The notes: a model not told the origin generated them from the letters alone. Counted from the stretch's first letter, positions 1 through 8,423 are shown. The stretch is 64,000 bases of DNA from Bryobacteraceae bacterium (GCA_019752335.1 JAIEMJ010000013.1:1-64000); one strand, 5' to 3'. A program made the numbers and translations.

Positions 1-1051
1 CGCCGCCACCGGTCGCGGCCGCCGGGGCTCCGCCGCTCACCCCACCGCCACCGCCGCCGCCCCGCATGCCTCCGTCGCCGCCGCCACTGGCGGCCGGGCT
101 AGAAACACCCGAGTAGCCACCCGACGAGCGAGAGTTGGCAACAGAGTAGCCCAGGTTTGAGTCATACGACGTATTCATGCGACCGGTGCCTTGATAGCCC
201 GAGTAAGCCTGCTGGAAGCCGCCGCCCTGAAAAGAATTCTGGGGCGAATTCACTTGGTTGACGAAGTCGTACGCCATGCGAGGAGTGTAGTAGCCGAAGC
301 CCCAAGGGCTCATGTAGCCGCCGCGCGACGGGACGTAAGTGAACATCCCAAAGTAGGGATTGTAGAACCAACCGCCGGCGGTGAAGCCGCCAAAGCTAGA
401 AAAGCTGGTAGTGCCCTGCGACCGCAGCGAGTTGGCCGCCGACAGATTCGCCATCGACATATAGTAGCTACGCCGCTTGGACCAGCGATAAAGCTCGTCG
501 CCGTCCTTCGGGTCAAACTTAGCCAACAACACTTCGCCACCGTTCAGCGAAACCATGCGGCCACGACCGATCATGGTCGACTTCCCGTCGTCCGAAAGCG
601 ACGCTTCGCCTTCAAAGACGCGCAGCGAAGCCGGTTCCGCCTCAAAGCGGTACAGGCCCTTCTTCCGCAACGACACCTCGGTGTCGCCCATCGCCACGAC
701 GATCGACATGAACTTGTCCATATCGCCCACCTCGACCATCGCCGACCCGGCGGTAACCGTGAAGCGGGTGTCCTCCAGGCTGGTAGAAGTCATCTTGAGG
801 GCGGAATTCTCGGAGAGCCGCACGGAGGACCCGGGGGCCAGCAGCACTTCGGCGCGTCCCTCCAGCGTCTTCAAAACAGAGCCCTTTTTCATTTCGGCGA
901 ACTTGCCGGGCTTGGTGCTCAGCATGGCGCTATCGAGCGTCACATCGCCTTCTAGGTAATGCACCAAACCGGCCTTGGCCGTCACTACGCTCTGGGCCAT
1001 CAACGAACCGGTAAAACACGCCGCTGCGGTAATCGCTAGAAATCTGCGCAT
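1..1051 (-). CDS. FecR-domain secreted protein, partial at left edge
   Basis: The reading frame is open from the ATG at 1051 to the window edge, so the C-terminus is missing. The first 20 residues form a signal peptide (MRRFLAITAAACFTGSLMAQ). Residues about 25-150 resemble a FecR domain: a 'LEGDVTL' start, a 'GSVLKT..GRAEVLLAPGSSVRLSENS' type block and a 'GLYRFE...LRVFEGEASL' block. These domains are beta-rich and in other proteins sense or bind ligands in the periplasm. Beyond residue 200 the protein becomes Gly/Ser/Tyr/Asn-rich, ending in long glycine runs at the window edge, suggesting an unstructured or surface-exposed tail. AAGGAG lies a few bases upstream of the ATG. No partner anti-sigma system is visible, so a classical FecR role is not implied. 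Confidence 0.8.
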   Translation of the reverse strand, partial: MRRFLAITAAACFTGSLMAQSVVTAKAGLVHYLEGDVTLDSAMLSTKPGKFAEMKKGSVLKTLEGRAEVLLAPGSSVRLSENSALKMTSTSLEDTRFTVTAGSAMVEVGDMDKFMSIVVAMGDTEVSLRKKGLYRFEAEPASLRVFEGEASLSDDGKSTMIGRGRMVSLNGGEVLLAKFDPKDGDELYRWSKRRSYYMSMANLSAANSLRSQGTTSFSSFGGFTAGGWFYNPYFGMFTYVPSRGGYMSPWGFGYYTPRMAYDFVNQVNSPQNSFQGGGFQQAYSGYQGTGRMNTSYDSNLGYSVANSRSSGGYSGVSSPAASGGGDGGMRGGGGGGGVSGGAPAAATGGG

Positions 1052-1147
1052 CTGGTTCTCCTTGTAGAGGATCTTCTCTTTTTTTGAGATGCACGTCAAG
1101 CCCCCCGGGTTCCCAAATCCGTCCCACTCTGCTACGTATAGAAGGAT

Positions 1148-2446
1148 ATGGTCCGATTTCTCCTGCTTGCTGGTCTCGCTGGCCTGTTGTTCGCCCAAAA
1201 TTTGGCCCTGAAGAAGCACCAACTCACCAACGGCCTTACCGTCATCATCCACGAAGACCACGACATCCCCAACGTGGCGCTTTACTTCTTCTACAAAGTC
1301 GGCTCCCGTAACGAAAAGCCCGGCACCACGGGCGTGTCGCACTTCTTCGAGCACATGATGTTCAACGGCGCCAAGAAGTACGGGCCCAAGCAGTTCGACA
1401 TCGTCATGGAAAACAACGGCGGCCGCAACAACGGCTACACCAGCCGCGACGTCACCGTCTACCAGGACTGGTTCGCCAAGCCCGCCCTCGGCCTCATCCT
1501 CGACATGGAGGCCGACCGCATGCGCGACCTGGCCTTCGACCCCAAGCTGGTCGAGTCCGAACGCGGCGTCGTCTATTCGGAGCGCCGGCTCTCGGTCGAC
1601 AACACGCCCGAAGGCGCGCTCGACGAGCAACTCTGGGCCGCCGCCTTCACCGCCCACCCCTACCATTGGGGACCCATCGGCTGGCCCTCCGACATCGAAG
1701 GCTGGACCCTCGCCGACCTGAAGGAGCACTTCCGCATGGGCTACGGGCCCAACAACTGCGTCCTGGTCATCTCGGGCGACGTCACCGAAGCCCAAGCCCT
1801 TCAGCTCTCGAAACGCTATCTGGAGCCGATCCCCCGCCGCGATGGTCCGCCGCCAGTCCGCACCAAGGAGCCCGAGCAGCAGGGCGAGCGCCGCGTGGTC
1901 CTCAATCGCCCGGTCGAATTGCCGCAGGTGATGATCGCCTTCCACGTCCCCGCCACCTCGCACGCCGACACGCCGGCCATCGAGCTCCTCACCGCCGTAC
2001 TCGCGCAAGGGCGCAGTTCGCGCCTGGAGCAACGGCTGGTAGAACGCGAACAACTCGCGCTCACCGTGCAGGCGGGCACCAACGAATCGATTGACCCTAC
2101 GCTGTGGACCTTCTACCTGCAGCCGCGCGACGGCGTCAAGCCCGAGCAAGTCGAACAGGCCCTCTACGAAGAGCTCGACCGCGCCACGAAAACGGCCGTG
2201 AGTGAAGAGGAATTGCGCAAAGCGAAATCACAGTATCTGGCCAACTTCTACCGCCAAATGAAGACCCTGGGCGGCAAAGCCGGACTCATTGGCAACTTCG
2301 AAATCTTTCATGGCGACGCCGCCAGCTTGAATACCTACGCCGCGCGCCTCGAAAAGGTAACCGCGGCGGACTTACAAAGAGTCGCCCGCGCTTACCTCTC
2401 GCCGCGAAATCGCACCGTCGCCACGCTGGTCCCGGTGAAGGAGTAA
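1148..2446 (+). CDS. M16 family zinc peptidase, catalytic subunit
   Basis: A 432-residue pitrilysin/insulinase-type peptidase with a signal peptide (residues 1-17, ending LLFAQ). The inverted zinc motif HxxEH is present at residues 65-69 (H-F-F-E-H), and E145 lies at the expected distance for the third ligand, so the protein should be active. Length and two-lobe organisation fit the small periplasmic M16 subfamily that works as a heterodimer. The downstream gene, 7 bp away, encodes a related protein lacking the zinc motif; together they would make a catalytic/substrate-binding pair that degrades oligopeptides in the cell envelope. A TATAGA/GAAGGA stretch just upstream of the ATG could serve as promoter element and ribosome binding site. 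Confidence 0.93.
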   Translation: MVRFLLLAGLAGLLFAQNLALKKHQLTNGLTVIIHEDHDIPNVALYFFYKVGSRNEKPGTTGVSHFFEHMMFNGAKKYGPKQFDIVMENNGGRNNGYTSRDVTVYQDWFAKPALGLILDMEADRMRDLAFDPKLVESERGVVYSERRLSVDNTPEGALDEQLWAAAFTAHPYHWGPIGWPSDIEGWTLADLKEHFRMGYGPNNCVLVISGDVTEAQALQLSKRYLEPIPRRDGPPPVRTKEPEQQGERRVVLNRPVELPQVMIAFHVPATSHADTPAIELLTAVLAQGRSSRLEQRLVEREQLALTVQAGTNESIDPTLWTFYLQPRDGVKPEQVEQALYEELDRATKTAVSEEELRKAKSQYLANFYRQMKTLGGKAGLIGNFEIFHGDAASLNTYAARLEKVTAADLQRVARAYLSPRNRTVATLVPVKE

Positions 2447-2453
2447 CTTCGAT

Positions 2454-3827
2454 ATGCGCTACTTACTATTGCTGACTCTCGTCATTGCGGCCGACGCGCA
2501 AGTAAAGCTACCGCCCTATACCAAGCACGCTTTGCCCAACGGCGCGACCCTCATCCTCATGCCCCGCGCGGAGTTACCGCTCACGACGGTAACCGCCGTT
2601 TTCCGGGGCGGCGCCGAAGCTGAGTCGATCTCCGGCTTGGCGTCGGTGACGGCCGAGTTACTCGACCGCGGGACGCCCACGAAGTCCGCCGAGCAGTTGG
2701 CCCTGGCCTTTGACTCGCTGGGCGCCACGCTCGATACCCGCGCGAGTGACCACCAGGTCACCGTAGCCACGGAGTTTCTTTCCCGCGATACCGACCGCGC
2801 CCTGCCGCTCCTGGCCGAGTTAGTCCGCCAGCCGGTATTTCCCGCGGACGAAGTAAAGAAGGTCCTGGCGCAATTTCTGGATGCCGCCCGGTCCGTGAAG
2901 GATAATCCCCAAGCAGCCGCCGGCCTGGCCTACCGGCGCTTCTTCTACGGCGCGTCGCATCCCTACGGACGTCCCGTCCGCGGCGATGAAACGTCGCTAC
3001 CGAAGATCACCCGGGAGTCCATCGTTGCTTATCAGCAACGTATGCTGGTGGCCCGTAACCTTACGGTAATCGCCATCGGGAATTTCGCCACGGCTGACTT
3101 GCTCCCTAAATTAACCAGCGCCTTCTCTTCCCTGCCCGCCGGCGACGCCTACCAGCCCATCGCCGACCCTGGCCTCAAACGCGGCGCGAAACCGCGCCTC
3201 TTGCTGATCGACAAACCCGACGCCACGCAGACTTACTTCTTTATCGGCCAACCCGGCATCCAGCGCGGCCATCCCGATCAAGTCCCCTTGCAGTTAGTGA
3301 ATACACTCTTCGGCGGACGCTTTACCTCCATGTTGAACGACGAGTTACGCGTCAACACCGGCCTCACATATGGCGCCAATTGCCAACTCAGCCTCAACCG
3401 GCTCACCGGTAGCATCACCATTTCCTCGTTCACCAAAACCGAAACCACCGAGCGCACCATTGACCTCGCGCTCGGCTTACTCAAGAAATTGAGTACCTCC
3501 GGCCTTACTCCTGACGGGCTCAAGTCCGCCAAGGCCTACACCAAAGGCCTCTTCCCGTCAGACCGTCTAGAAACCAATGAGCAACTCACCCAGGTCCTGG
3601 CCGAAATCGAACAATACGGCCTCAACCGCGGCGAGGTGGATGATCTCTTCAGCAAGATCGACGCCGTCACCCCGGAACGCGCCAACGCCGCCGCCAGGAC
3701 TTACTACCGCCAGGACGGCCTCGTCTTCGTCTTACTCGGCAACGCCGCCAAGATCCGCGACATCGCCAAGAAGTACGCGGCGGAGATGACCGAGTTACCC
3801 CTCGCGCGTCTCGGTCTGGAGCCCTAA
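2454..3827 (+). CDS. M16 family peptidase-like protein, non-catalytic partner
   Basis: A 457-residue M16 homologue with signal peptide (MRYLLLLTLVIAADAQ). At the place of HxxEH the sequence reads G-L-A-S-V-T-A-E-L-L-D-R-G-T: both histidines are absent, so the zinc site is lost. The C-terminal half keeps the substrate-binding R...Y signature (LRVNTGLTYGA, around residue 300). In known M16B pairs one chain supplies the zinc site and the other the Arg/Tyr pair; here the chain order (active, then inactive) and 7-bp spacing fit co-expression as a heterodimer. A perfect hairpin follows at 3854-3874. Confidence 0.92.
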   Translation: MRYLLLLTLVIAADAQVKLPPYTKHALPNGATLILMPRAELPLTTVTAVFRGGAEAESISGLASVTAELLDRGTPTKSAEQLALAFDSLGATLDTRASDHQVTVATEFLSRDTDRALPLLAELVRQPVFPADEVKKVLAQFLDAARSVKDNPQAAAGLAYRRFFYGASHPYGRPVRGDETSLPKITRESIVAYQQRMLVARNLTVIAIGNFATADLLPKLTSAFSSLPAGDAYQPIADPGLKRGAKPRLLLIDKPDATQTYFFIGQPGIQRGHPDQVPLQLVNTLFGGRFTSMLNDELRVNTGLTYGANCQLSLNRLTGSITISSFTKTETTERTIDLALGLLKKLSTSGLTPDGLKSAKAYTKGLFPSDRLETNEQLTQVLAEIEQYGLNRGEVDDLFSKIDAVTPERANAAARTYYRQDGLVFVLLGNAAKIRDIAKKYAAEMTELPLARLGLEP

Positions 3828-3853
3828 GCCCTACGTGGCTTGTATCTCCTGTA

Positions 3854-3874
3854 GGACCGGCCTCTGGCCGGTCC
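3854..3874. terminator. Perfect 9-bp palindrome between convergent genes
   Basis: GGACCGGCC-TCT-GGCCGGTCC. It sits between the stop of the M16 gene on the plus strand and the stop of vapC on the minus strand. There is no T-run on either side, so a simple rho-independent terminator is uncertain. Read on the minus strand it continues GGTCCTACAGG, which resembles the palindromes at 31895 and 32909, so it may instead be a REP-like intergenic repeat. Confidence 0.5.
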
Positions 3875-3881
3875 AAAGCGC

Positions 3882-4268
3882 TTACCAAATCCGGCGCACG
3901 TGGTATTGGTCGAAGATCTTCTCGTTGCTCACGATGGGCATATTCTCCGCCTGGGCTTGCGCCACCAACATACGATCAAACGGGTCACGGTGGTCTCCGG
4001 GCAGCAAGCCAGCCCGCTGGCCATGTTCCACGGTGACGGCCAATTCGCGAAAGCCCAATTGGGCGATTCGAACGCCAAAATCATTGGCGAAGCTCCCCAC
4101 GTTCAGCAGCTTTCCCAGCCGGAACTTGGTCGCTATTTCCCACGCCGTAGCTGCACTGACGAAGGCGTCCGTCTGAAACGAAGACAGAAGCGCAGCGGCC
4201 TTGGGCGAAAGCCGTGGGTCATTCAGCGTCCACCACAAGAGAGTGTGCGTGTCCAAGAGGACCTTCAT
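3882..4268 (-). CDS. vapC: VapC-type PIN-domain toxin
   Basis: A 128-residue PIN-domain ribonuclease. Acidic residues expected for the metal site are D6 (LLDTHTLLWW), E44 (TAWEIATK), D95 and D98 (HRDPFDRML). Family members cleave tRNA or rRNA and inhibit translation until bound by the cognate antitoxin. The antitoxin gene lies immediately upstream (stop at 4272-4274, toxin start at 4268), giving the usual antitoxin-first operon order. The exact RNA target cannot be read from sequence. Confidence 0.92.
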   Translation of the reverse strand: MKVLLDTHTLLWWTLNDPRLSPKAAALLSSFQTDAFVSAATAWEIATKFRLGKLLNVGSFANDFGVRIAQLGFRELAVTVEHGQRAGLLPGDHRDPFDRMLVAQAQAENMPIVSNEKIFDQYHVRRIW

Positions 4269-4271
4269 CGA

Positions 4272-4502
4272 CTACTCCCAAGCGTCGAGTTCTTCTGGAG
4301 GCAAGGGTTCAAAGAACGCATCGGTGACGGTAAACTGCCCGGCAAAAAGCCCTGGCTTCCGTTCCTTTGGCGCCGGACCCACCGGAACCAGACGCACGAC
4401 CGGCGTCTTGCCGCGCGCGATCACGACCTCTTCGCCGCGCTCCGCCCGCTCAATCAAGCGAGAGAGTTGGGTTTTGGCTTCGTGGATCGTAGAAATGGAC
4501 AT
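4272..4502 (-). CDS. Phd/YefM-family antitoxin
   Basis: A 76-residue antitoxin. The N-terminal half (AKTQLSRLIERAERGEEVVI, then ARGKTPVVRLVPV) matches the Phd/YefM DNA-binding fold. The C-terminal tail (about residues 45-76) would wrap around the VapC toxin encoded 3 bp downstream. A perfect palindrome GGTTAGCTAACC (4506-4517) lies just before the ATG and is repeated as a half-site at 4523-4530, consistent with autoregulation by the antitoxin or toxin-antitoxin complex. Confidence 0.9.
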   Translation of the reverse strand: MSISTIHEAKTQLSRLIERAERGEEVVIARGKTPVVRLVPVGPAPKERKPGLFAGQFTVTDAFFEPLPPEELDAWE

Positions 4503-4505
4503 ATC

Positions 4506-4530
4506 GGTTAGCTAACCCAACATTAGCTAG
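4506..4530 (-). promoter_or_regulatory. Candidate toxin-antitoxin operator (palindrome plus half-site)
   Basis: GGTTAGCTAACC at 4506-4517 is a perfect 12-bp palindrome immediately upstream of the antitoxin ATG (4502). The core TTAGCTA recurs 15 bp away at 4523-4530. Phd-type antitoxins bind such short palindromes to repress their own operon. This is inference from position and symmetry. Confidence 0.5.
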
Positions 4531-4581
4531 AACTTCGAGATTCGTCAAGGCCCTCTCGCCTTGATATAGTTACGAAGGCAT

Positions 4582-5667
4582 ATGTCTTTCAACCTAACCC
4601 TCCGCCCCGCGGGAAGCGGACTCGACTTCCTCGCGCTCGGGGCCCTGATTCATCGGCTCGACCCCGGCATTATTCCTTTTCGCAAGGCCACGAATTGCGC
4701 CATCCACGTGAGTGGCGGCGAATTCAACGTCGCCGCGAATCTGGCCGATTGCTTCGGATTGAAAACCGGCGTCGCATCGGCGATGGTGAACTATCCGATT
4801 GGCGCCCTGGTGCAGGAGCGCGTGAAGGCGATGGGCGTCACGCCCTTTTACAAGCACTTCGTGAACGACGAAGTCCGGGGGCCGAATATTGCCACCGTCT
4901 ACAGCGATCAGGGCCACGGCGTCCGTCCGCCGGTGGTTTTCTACAACCGGGCCAACGAGGCCGCCGCGCTGCTGAAGCCAGGCGACTTCAACTGGAGCGA
5001 GATCTTCGCCGGCGGACTGCGCTGGTTCCATTCGGGCGGCATCTTCGCGGCTCTTTCGGAGACGACGTCTGAGGTGATGATTGAAGGCATGAAGGCCGCG
5101 AAGGCGGCCGGCGCCATCGTCTCGCTCGACCTCAATTACCGGGCCAAGCTGTGGAACTCGGTGGGCGGGCACAAGCGCGCGCTGGAGGTGATTGGCCGCA
5201 TCGTGGAGAACGTCGACGTGCTGGTGGGTAACGAGGAAGACTTGCAACTCGGTCTCGGCATTCCGGGGCCGGAGGTGGAGAGCAAGAGTAAGCTCGATCC
5301 CACGGCCTTCTTCGGCATGATCGAGGTGGTGAGCAAGCAGCATCCGAATATCAAGGTGGTGGCGACGACGTTGCGCGAGGTCCACTCGACGAACCGGCAT
5401 AGCTGGAGCGCGGTGGTGTGGGCGAACGGTAAGACCTACCAGGCGCCGACCTGCGAACTCGACGTAATCGATCGCGTCGGCGGCGGTGACGGCTTTGCGG
5501 CGGGGCTCTTCTACGGCATGTTGGCGGGCATGGAGCCGCAGGAGGCGTTGAACCACGGCTGGGCCCACGGCGCCTTGCTGACGACGTTCCCCGGCGATAC
5601 GACGATGGCCACGCTGAAGCAGGTTTCTGACTTCGCTAAAGGCGGGTCGGCTCGCGTTCAGCGCTAA
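4582..5667 (+). CDS. PfkB-family carbohydrate kinase
   Basis: A 361-residue ribokinase-superfamily protein. It shows the N-terminal substrate-binding signature (VSGGEFNVAANLADCFGLKT) and the C-terminal catalytic/anion-hole signature DRVGGGDGFAAG (around residue 297), with the Asp as base for phosphoryl transfer to a sugar hydroxyl. The length and the 'GGEFNVA' form resemble 2-keto-3-deoxygluconate kinases, but substrate cannot be fixed from sequence alone. It appears monocistronic, with TATAGT 11 bp before the ATG and a strong hairpin downstream at 5689-5715. Confidence 0.85.
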   Translation: MSFNLTLRPAGSGLDFLALGALIHRLDPGIIPFRKATNCAIHVSGGEFNVAANLADCFGLKTGVASAMVNYPIGALVQERVKAMGVTPFYKHFVNDEVRGPNIATVYSDQGHGVRPPVVFYNRANEAAALLKPGDFNWSEIFAGGLRWFHSGGIFAALSETTSEVMIEGMKAAKAAGAIVSLDLNYRAKLWNSVGGHKRALEVIGRIVENVDVLVGNEEDLQLGLGIPGPEVESKSKLDPTAFFGMIEVVSKQHPNIKVVATTLREVHSTNRHSWSAVVWANGKTYQAPTCELDVIDRVGGGDGFAAGLFYGMLAGMEPQEALNHGWAHGALLTTFPGDTTMATLKQVSDFAKGGSARVQR

Positions 5668-5688
5668 AGTTTGGTATCCTTTTCTTAT

Positions 5689-5715
5689 AAGGCCGTGAGC
5701 TTGCCTCACGGCCTT
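5689..5715 (+). terminator. Hairpin downstream of PfkB kinase
   Basis: An 11-bp perfect stem, AAGGCCGTGAG / CTCACGGCCTT, with a 5-nt loop. It lies 22 bp after the kinase stop and just before tRNA-Glu. A short CCTTG follows rather than a long T-run, so efficiency is uncertain. Confidence 0.65.
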
Positions 5716-5721
5716 CCTTGC

Positions 5722-5799
5722 GTCCCTATCGTCTAGCCCGGCCTAGGACACCGCCCTTTCACGGCGATAACGCGGGTTCGAATCCCGCTGGGGACGCCA
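5722..5799 (+). tRNA. tRNA-Glu (anticodon TTC)
   Basis: The cloverleaf can be drawn: acceptor arm GTCCCTA (5722-5728) with TGGGGAC (5789-5795), discriminator G, encoded CCA at 5797-5799; anticodon loop CTTTCAC with anticodon TTC at 5758-5760; T arm GCGGG-TTCGAAT-CCCGC. The top pair of the anticodon stem is a C/A mismatch (5751/5767). The 3' end is duplicated at 8749-8772, marking this gene as the integration site of the adjacent island. Confidence 0.95.
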
Positions 5800-5802
5800 T
5801 CC
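5779..5802 (+). repeat. att-like repeat, left copy, inside tRNA-Glu 3' end
   Basis: The 24-nt segment starting CGAATCCCGCTGGGGACG and running through the CCA end to CC matches 8749-8772 with one mismatch (C/T at the eighth base). The position, from the T loop to just past the CCA, is the classical crossover site of tyrosine-recombinase elements. Confidence 0.8.
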
Positions 5803-5891
5803 ATTCTCAAGGGAATACTTTCAATTCCCGGACCCTGTTAAGATTCTCTGGTAACGCTGAGGCAACGATAGTCTTCCGGCAGCAACTCCGG

Positions 5892-7583
5892 CTACCAGTT
5901 TCCGCCCTTCGGCTTCCATTCGCGCGCGAGACGCTGCGCTTCTGCAATTTTTGCAGTGTCCATTTTCGCGGCTATCCTATCCCGACTGCTTGTAAACAGT
6001 CCCCGCTTTTCTACCGGTGCGCGGGATGCCGCTAGATTGAACCACATATGTGCCTGCACGTAATCTTGCGGCACGCCTTCTCCTCGTTCGTATAGAAAAC
6101 CGAGCCTGAACTGCGCCGCTGCCTCACCTTGGTCAGCGGCCTTGCGGTACCACTTCGCGGCTTCGATGTAATCCTGCGGTACACCTTGGCCCTGAGAGTA
6201 CAGCAGCCCCAACCGGAATTGCGCATATGCGCGTCCTTGGTCAGCGGCCTTGCGGTACCTCTTCGCGGCTTCGATGTAATCCTGCGGCACTCCTTGGCCC
6301 GCGTCATACAGCAGCCCCAACCGGTATTGCGCCAGCGCGTCTCCTTGGTCGGCGGCCTTGCGGTACCACTTCGCGGCTTCCGTATAGTTCTTAGGCACGC
6401 CTAGGCCCTCGTCATACAGCAGCCCCAAATAGCTTTGCGCCGATGCGTCTCCTTGGTCGGCGGCCTTGCGGTACCACTTCGCGGCTTCCGTATAATCCTT
6501 TGGCACGCCTAGGCCCTCGTTATACAGTAGCCCCAAAGAGCGTTGCGCCGATGCGGATCCCTGGTCAGCGGCCTTCCGGTACCACTTCGCGGCTTCCGTA
6601 TAATCCTTTGGCACGCCTTGGCCGTCTTCGTATAGAAAAGCGAGCTTGAACTGCGCCGAGGCCTCGCCTTGGTCAGCGGCCTTGCGCCACCACTTCGCGG
6701 CTTCCATGTAGTCCTGCGGCACTCCTTGGCCCTGATGGTAAAGAACACCCAAATTGACCTGAGCCGATGCGTCGCCTAGGTCAGCGGCCTTGCGCCACCA
6801 CTTCGCGGCTTCGGCGTAGTCCTGCCGCACGCCCTGACCTCGGTGGTGCATAAAACCCAAGCTGTATTGGGCGCCAGCAATACCGTGGTCAGCGGCCTTT
6901 CGATACCACTTAGCGGCTTCCCCGTAATCCTGCGGTACGCCTTGGCCCTCGTCATACAAGAGCCCCAAGAGAAATTCAGCTACCTCATTATCTTGCTCAG
7001 CAGCCTTGCGATACCACTTGGCGGCCTCAGCAATGTCTTGCTGGACACCTTCCCCCGAAACGTACAAACCTCCTAAGAGCCGCTGTGCGACAGGGGTTCC
7101 CTGATCGGCGGCTTTTCGGTACCACTGCGCTGCGAGGGCATCGTCCTGCGGCACGCCTTGTCCATTGTGATACATGAGGCCAAGACGAGACTGCGCGTAA
7201 GCATGCCCCTGCTCGGCGGCCTTGCGGTACAACTTCGCCGCTTCGACTAACTCCTGCGCCACACCTTGGCCCTCTTCATACATTTGGCCGAGATGGTACT
7301 GCGAATCTGCGAATCCCTGTTCGGCAGATCGGCGATACCATTTCGCCGCTTCGGCGAGGTCCTGCGCCGTACCATCTCCCAATTCATATCGAAGTCCGAG
7401 CAGAAATTGGGCGCGACTATCACCGGTTACTGCGTCCTTCTGCAACTCGCCGAGAGGCTTCTCCGAAGTCTGGGCAAAGCTCGATAGCGCGAGTATCGCA
7501 CCGATAGCCAGGATAAGCATCCGGGACTTCAACAAAGCCAAGCAATTGGCGTTCATCTCTGAATTGTATTTGTTTTTAGCCAT
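5892..7583 (-). CDS. Sel1-repeat (SLR) secreted protein
   Basis: A 563-residue protein made almost wholly of Sel1-like repeats: about 13 units of 36 residues with the pattern EAAKWYRKAADQG-xxxAQxxLGxLYxxGxGVPQDY. An N-terminal hydrophobic stretch (SRMLILAIGAILALSSFAQ) looks like a signal peptide; the start may be the ATG at 7583 or the internal Met at residue 10. Sel1 repeats form alpha-solenoids that bind other proteins, and act in envelope signalling or host interaction in several bacteria. The last 45 residues leave the repeat pattern (ASRAPVEKRGLF...) and cap the solenoid. It lies alone within the tRNA-Glu island. Several repeat units are nearly identical in DNA, indicating recent expansion. 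Confidence 0.9.
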   Translation of the reverse strand: MAKNKYNSEMNANCLALLKSRMLILAIGAILALSSFAQTSEKPLGELQKDAVTGDSRAQFLLGLRYELGDGTAQDLAEAAKWYRRSAEQGFADSQYHLGQMYEEGQGVAQELVEAAKLYRKAAEQGHAYAQSRLGLMYHNGQGVPQDDALAAQWYRKAADQGTPVAQRLLGGLYVSGEGVQQDIAEAAKWYRKAAEQDNEVAEFLLGLLYDEGQGVPQDYGEAAKWYRKAADHGIAGAQYSLGFMHHRGQGVRQDYAEAAKWWRKAADLGDASAQVNLGVLYHQGQGVPQDYMEAAKWWRKAADQGEASAQFKLAFLYEDGQGVPKDYTEAAKWYRKAADQGSASAQRSLGLLYNEGLGVPKDYTEAAKWYRKAADQGDASAQSYLGLLYDEGLGVPKNYTEAAKWYRKAADQGDALAQYRLGLLYDAGQGVPQDYIEAAKRYRKAADQGRAYAQFRLGLLYSQGQGVPQDYIEAAKWYRKAADQGEAAAQFRLGFLYERGEGVPQDYVQAHMWFNLAASRAPVEKRGLFTSSRDRIAAKMDTAKIAEAQRLAREWKPKGGNW

Positions 7584-7977
7584 CTCTGTTTATCTCGTGG
7601 CCCATCTCGCGTACACGCGGTTACACGCGTAGTCTAGGGTGAAGTCCTCGGGGGAACCACGAGCCGCAGCCGATCATGGGTCTCTGTTCAAAGCTCATTT
7701 GATACGCTGTTCCCCATGGTCGCCACTAGCATTAAGACTATCCGCGAGAGCAAGGTGATCCGTCTCACGGGGAGGAGACTCGGCCCATAGCCGTGGACGA
7801 AAGCGAGAAGCTTGCGCGCTTCGCGCCGGGCCATTAGGGTCCTTGAATCCCATCTCCGCCGGCTTGGCCGAACATTGGTGGATGGAGACACCGTGGTCAG
7901 AGACTAACCTTTTCCCATCTTATATTTCGATTTGAGCTTCTTAGCGGCGATTGCACGAAGATATGCCAGGACACGCT
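7584..7977. other. Island segment without a convincing gene
   Basis: About 390 bp upstream of the Sel1 gene. A 67-codon minus-strand frame (7688-7891) is open but Arg-rich with no recognisable family or ribosome binding site, so I do not call it. The stretch is relatively AT-rich and probably contains the Sel1 gene promoter and degraded sequence. Confidence 0.4.
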
Positions 7978-8190
7978 CTACGCTGTCTCGAGGATGACCG
8001 CTTCCTCTAAAGTGTAGCTCGTCAAACTTGAAGGCGAAAGAATCTTCCCGAAGTAACCGGCAATTTCTTCAGGTTGTGGAGGCATCGGCGGTAGCTTGGC
8101 AAGTAGATCATCGCACTCCAGTCCATGCTCACGTGCGACCTCGCTGACGGTCGCTATCCAGTCTTCATCCATCGATCTTGATTCGCTCAT
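7978..8190 (-). CDS. Small hypothetical protein, coupled to upstream ORF
   Basis: A 70-residue acidic protein not recognised as a known family. Its ATG overlaps the stop of the upstream frame as ATGA (8187-8190), the usual signature of translational coupling, which supports both frames being real or recently real. It contains a proline-rich stretch (LLAKLPPMPPQPEEIAGYFG). It lies in the tRNA-Glu island. Confidence 0.45.
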   Translation of the reverse strand: MSESRSMDEDWIATVSEVAREHGLECDDLLAKLPPMPPQPEEIAGYFGKILSPSSLTSYTLEEAVILETA

Positions 8191-8423
8191 CTGACATCCA
8201 AAGCCCCCAGTTTTCGAAGCTCTTCAAACCCGTGTGGCCCATAGTCTACTGGGGAATGAGTGCCAACGGTCTCAGTTGACATTCCCCAGTAAATGTTACG
8301 GTGCGGGTCGCAACACAGATAGCTTCCCGGTTTCTGCAAGTGAAGCATTATTTGATTGGAGACCACAAGGCTCGGCTTCGCGTGGTGACCAGTCGTCGAA
8401 AGACCATAGTATGTCATGACCAC
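8187..8423 (-). CDS. Small hypothetical protein, possibly truncated
   Basis: A 78-residue frame starting GTG at 8423 or ATG at 8417, ending in the ATGA overlap with the next frame. It contains a His/Cys/Asp-containing core (LCCDPHRNIYWG ... THSPVDYGPHG) that looks protein-like, but I do not recognise the family. It could be the C-terminal remnant of a longer gene because the upstream 330 bp of the island carry no clear gene. Confidence 0.4.
   Translation of the reverse strand: MVMTYYGLSTTGHHAKPSLVVSNQIMLHLQKPGSYLCCDPHRNIYWGMSTETVGTHSPVDYGPHGFEELRKLGALDVR

Noticed and set aside
191-955. Long plus-strand open frames over the FecR-like gene
   Set aside because: They mirror the minus-strand coding sequence, are Arg/His-rich and lack family features; the minus-strand frame has a signal peptide and Shine-Dalgarno.
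4594-5709. 371-codon minus-strand frame opposite the PfkB kinase
   Set aside because: Antisense shadow in high-GC DNA; composition is His/Arg/Ala-rich, and the kinase frame carries clear motifs.
5990-7420. Possible CRISPR array because of regular 108-bp spacing
   Set aside because: The periodicity is that of 36-residue Sel1 protein repeats within one open frame; there are no short identical repeats with unique spacers and no cas genes.
7688-7891. 67-codon minus-strand frame in the island
   Set aside because: Arg-rich, no ribosome binding site, no recognisable fold; a vague similarity to part of a small nuclease domain was too weak to report.
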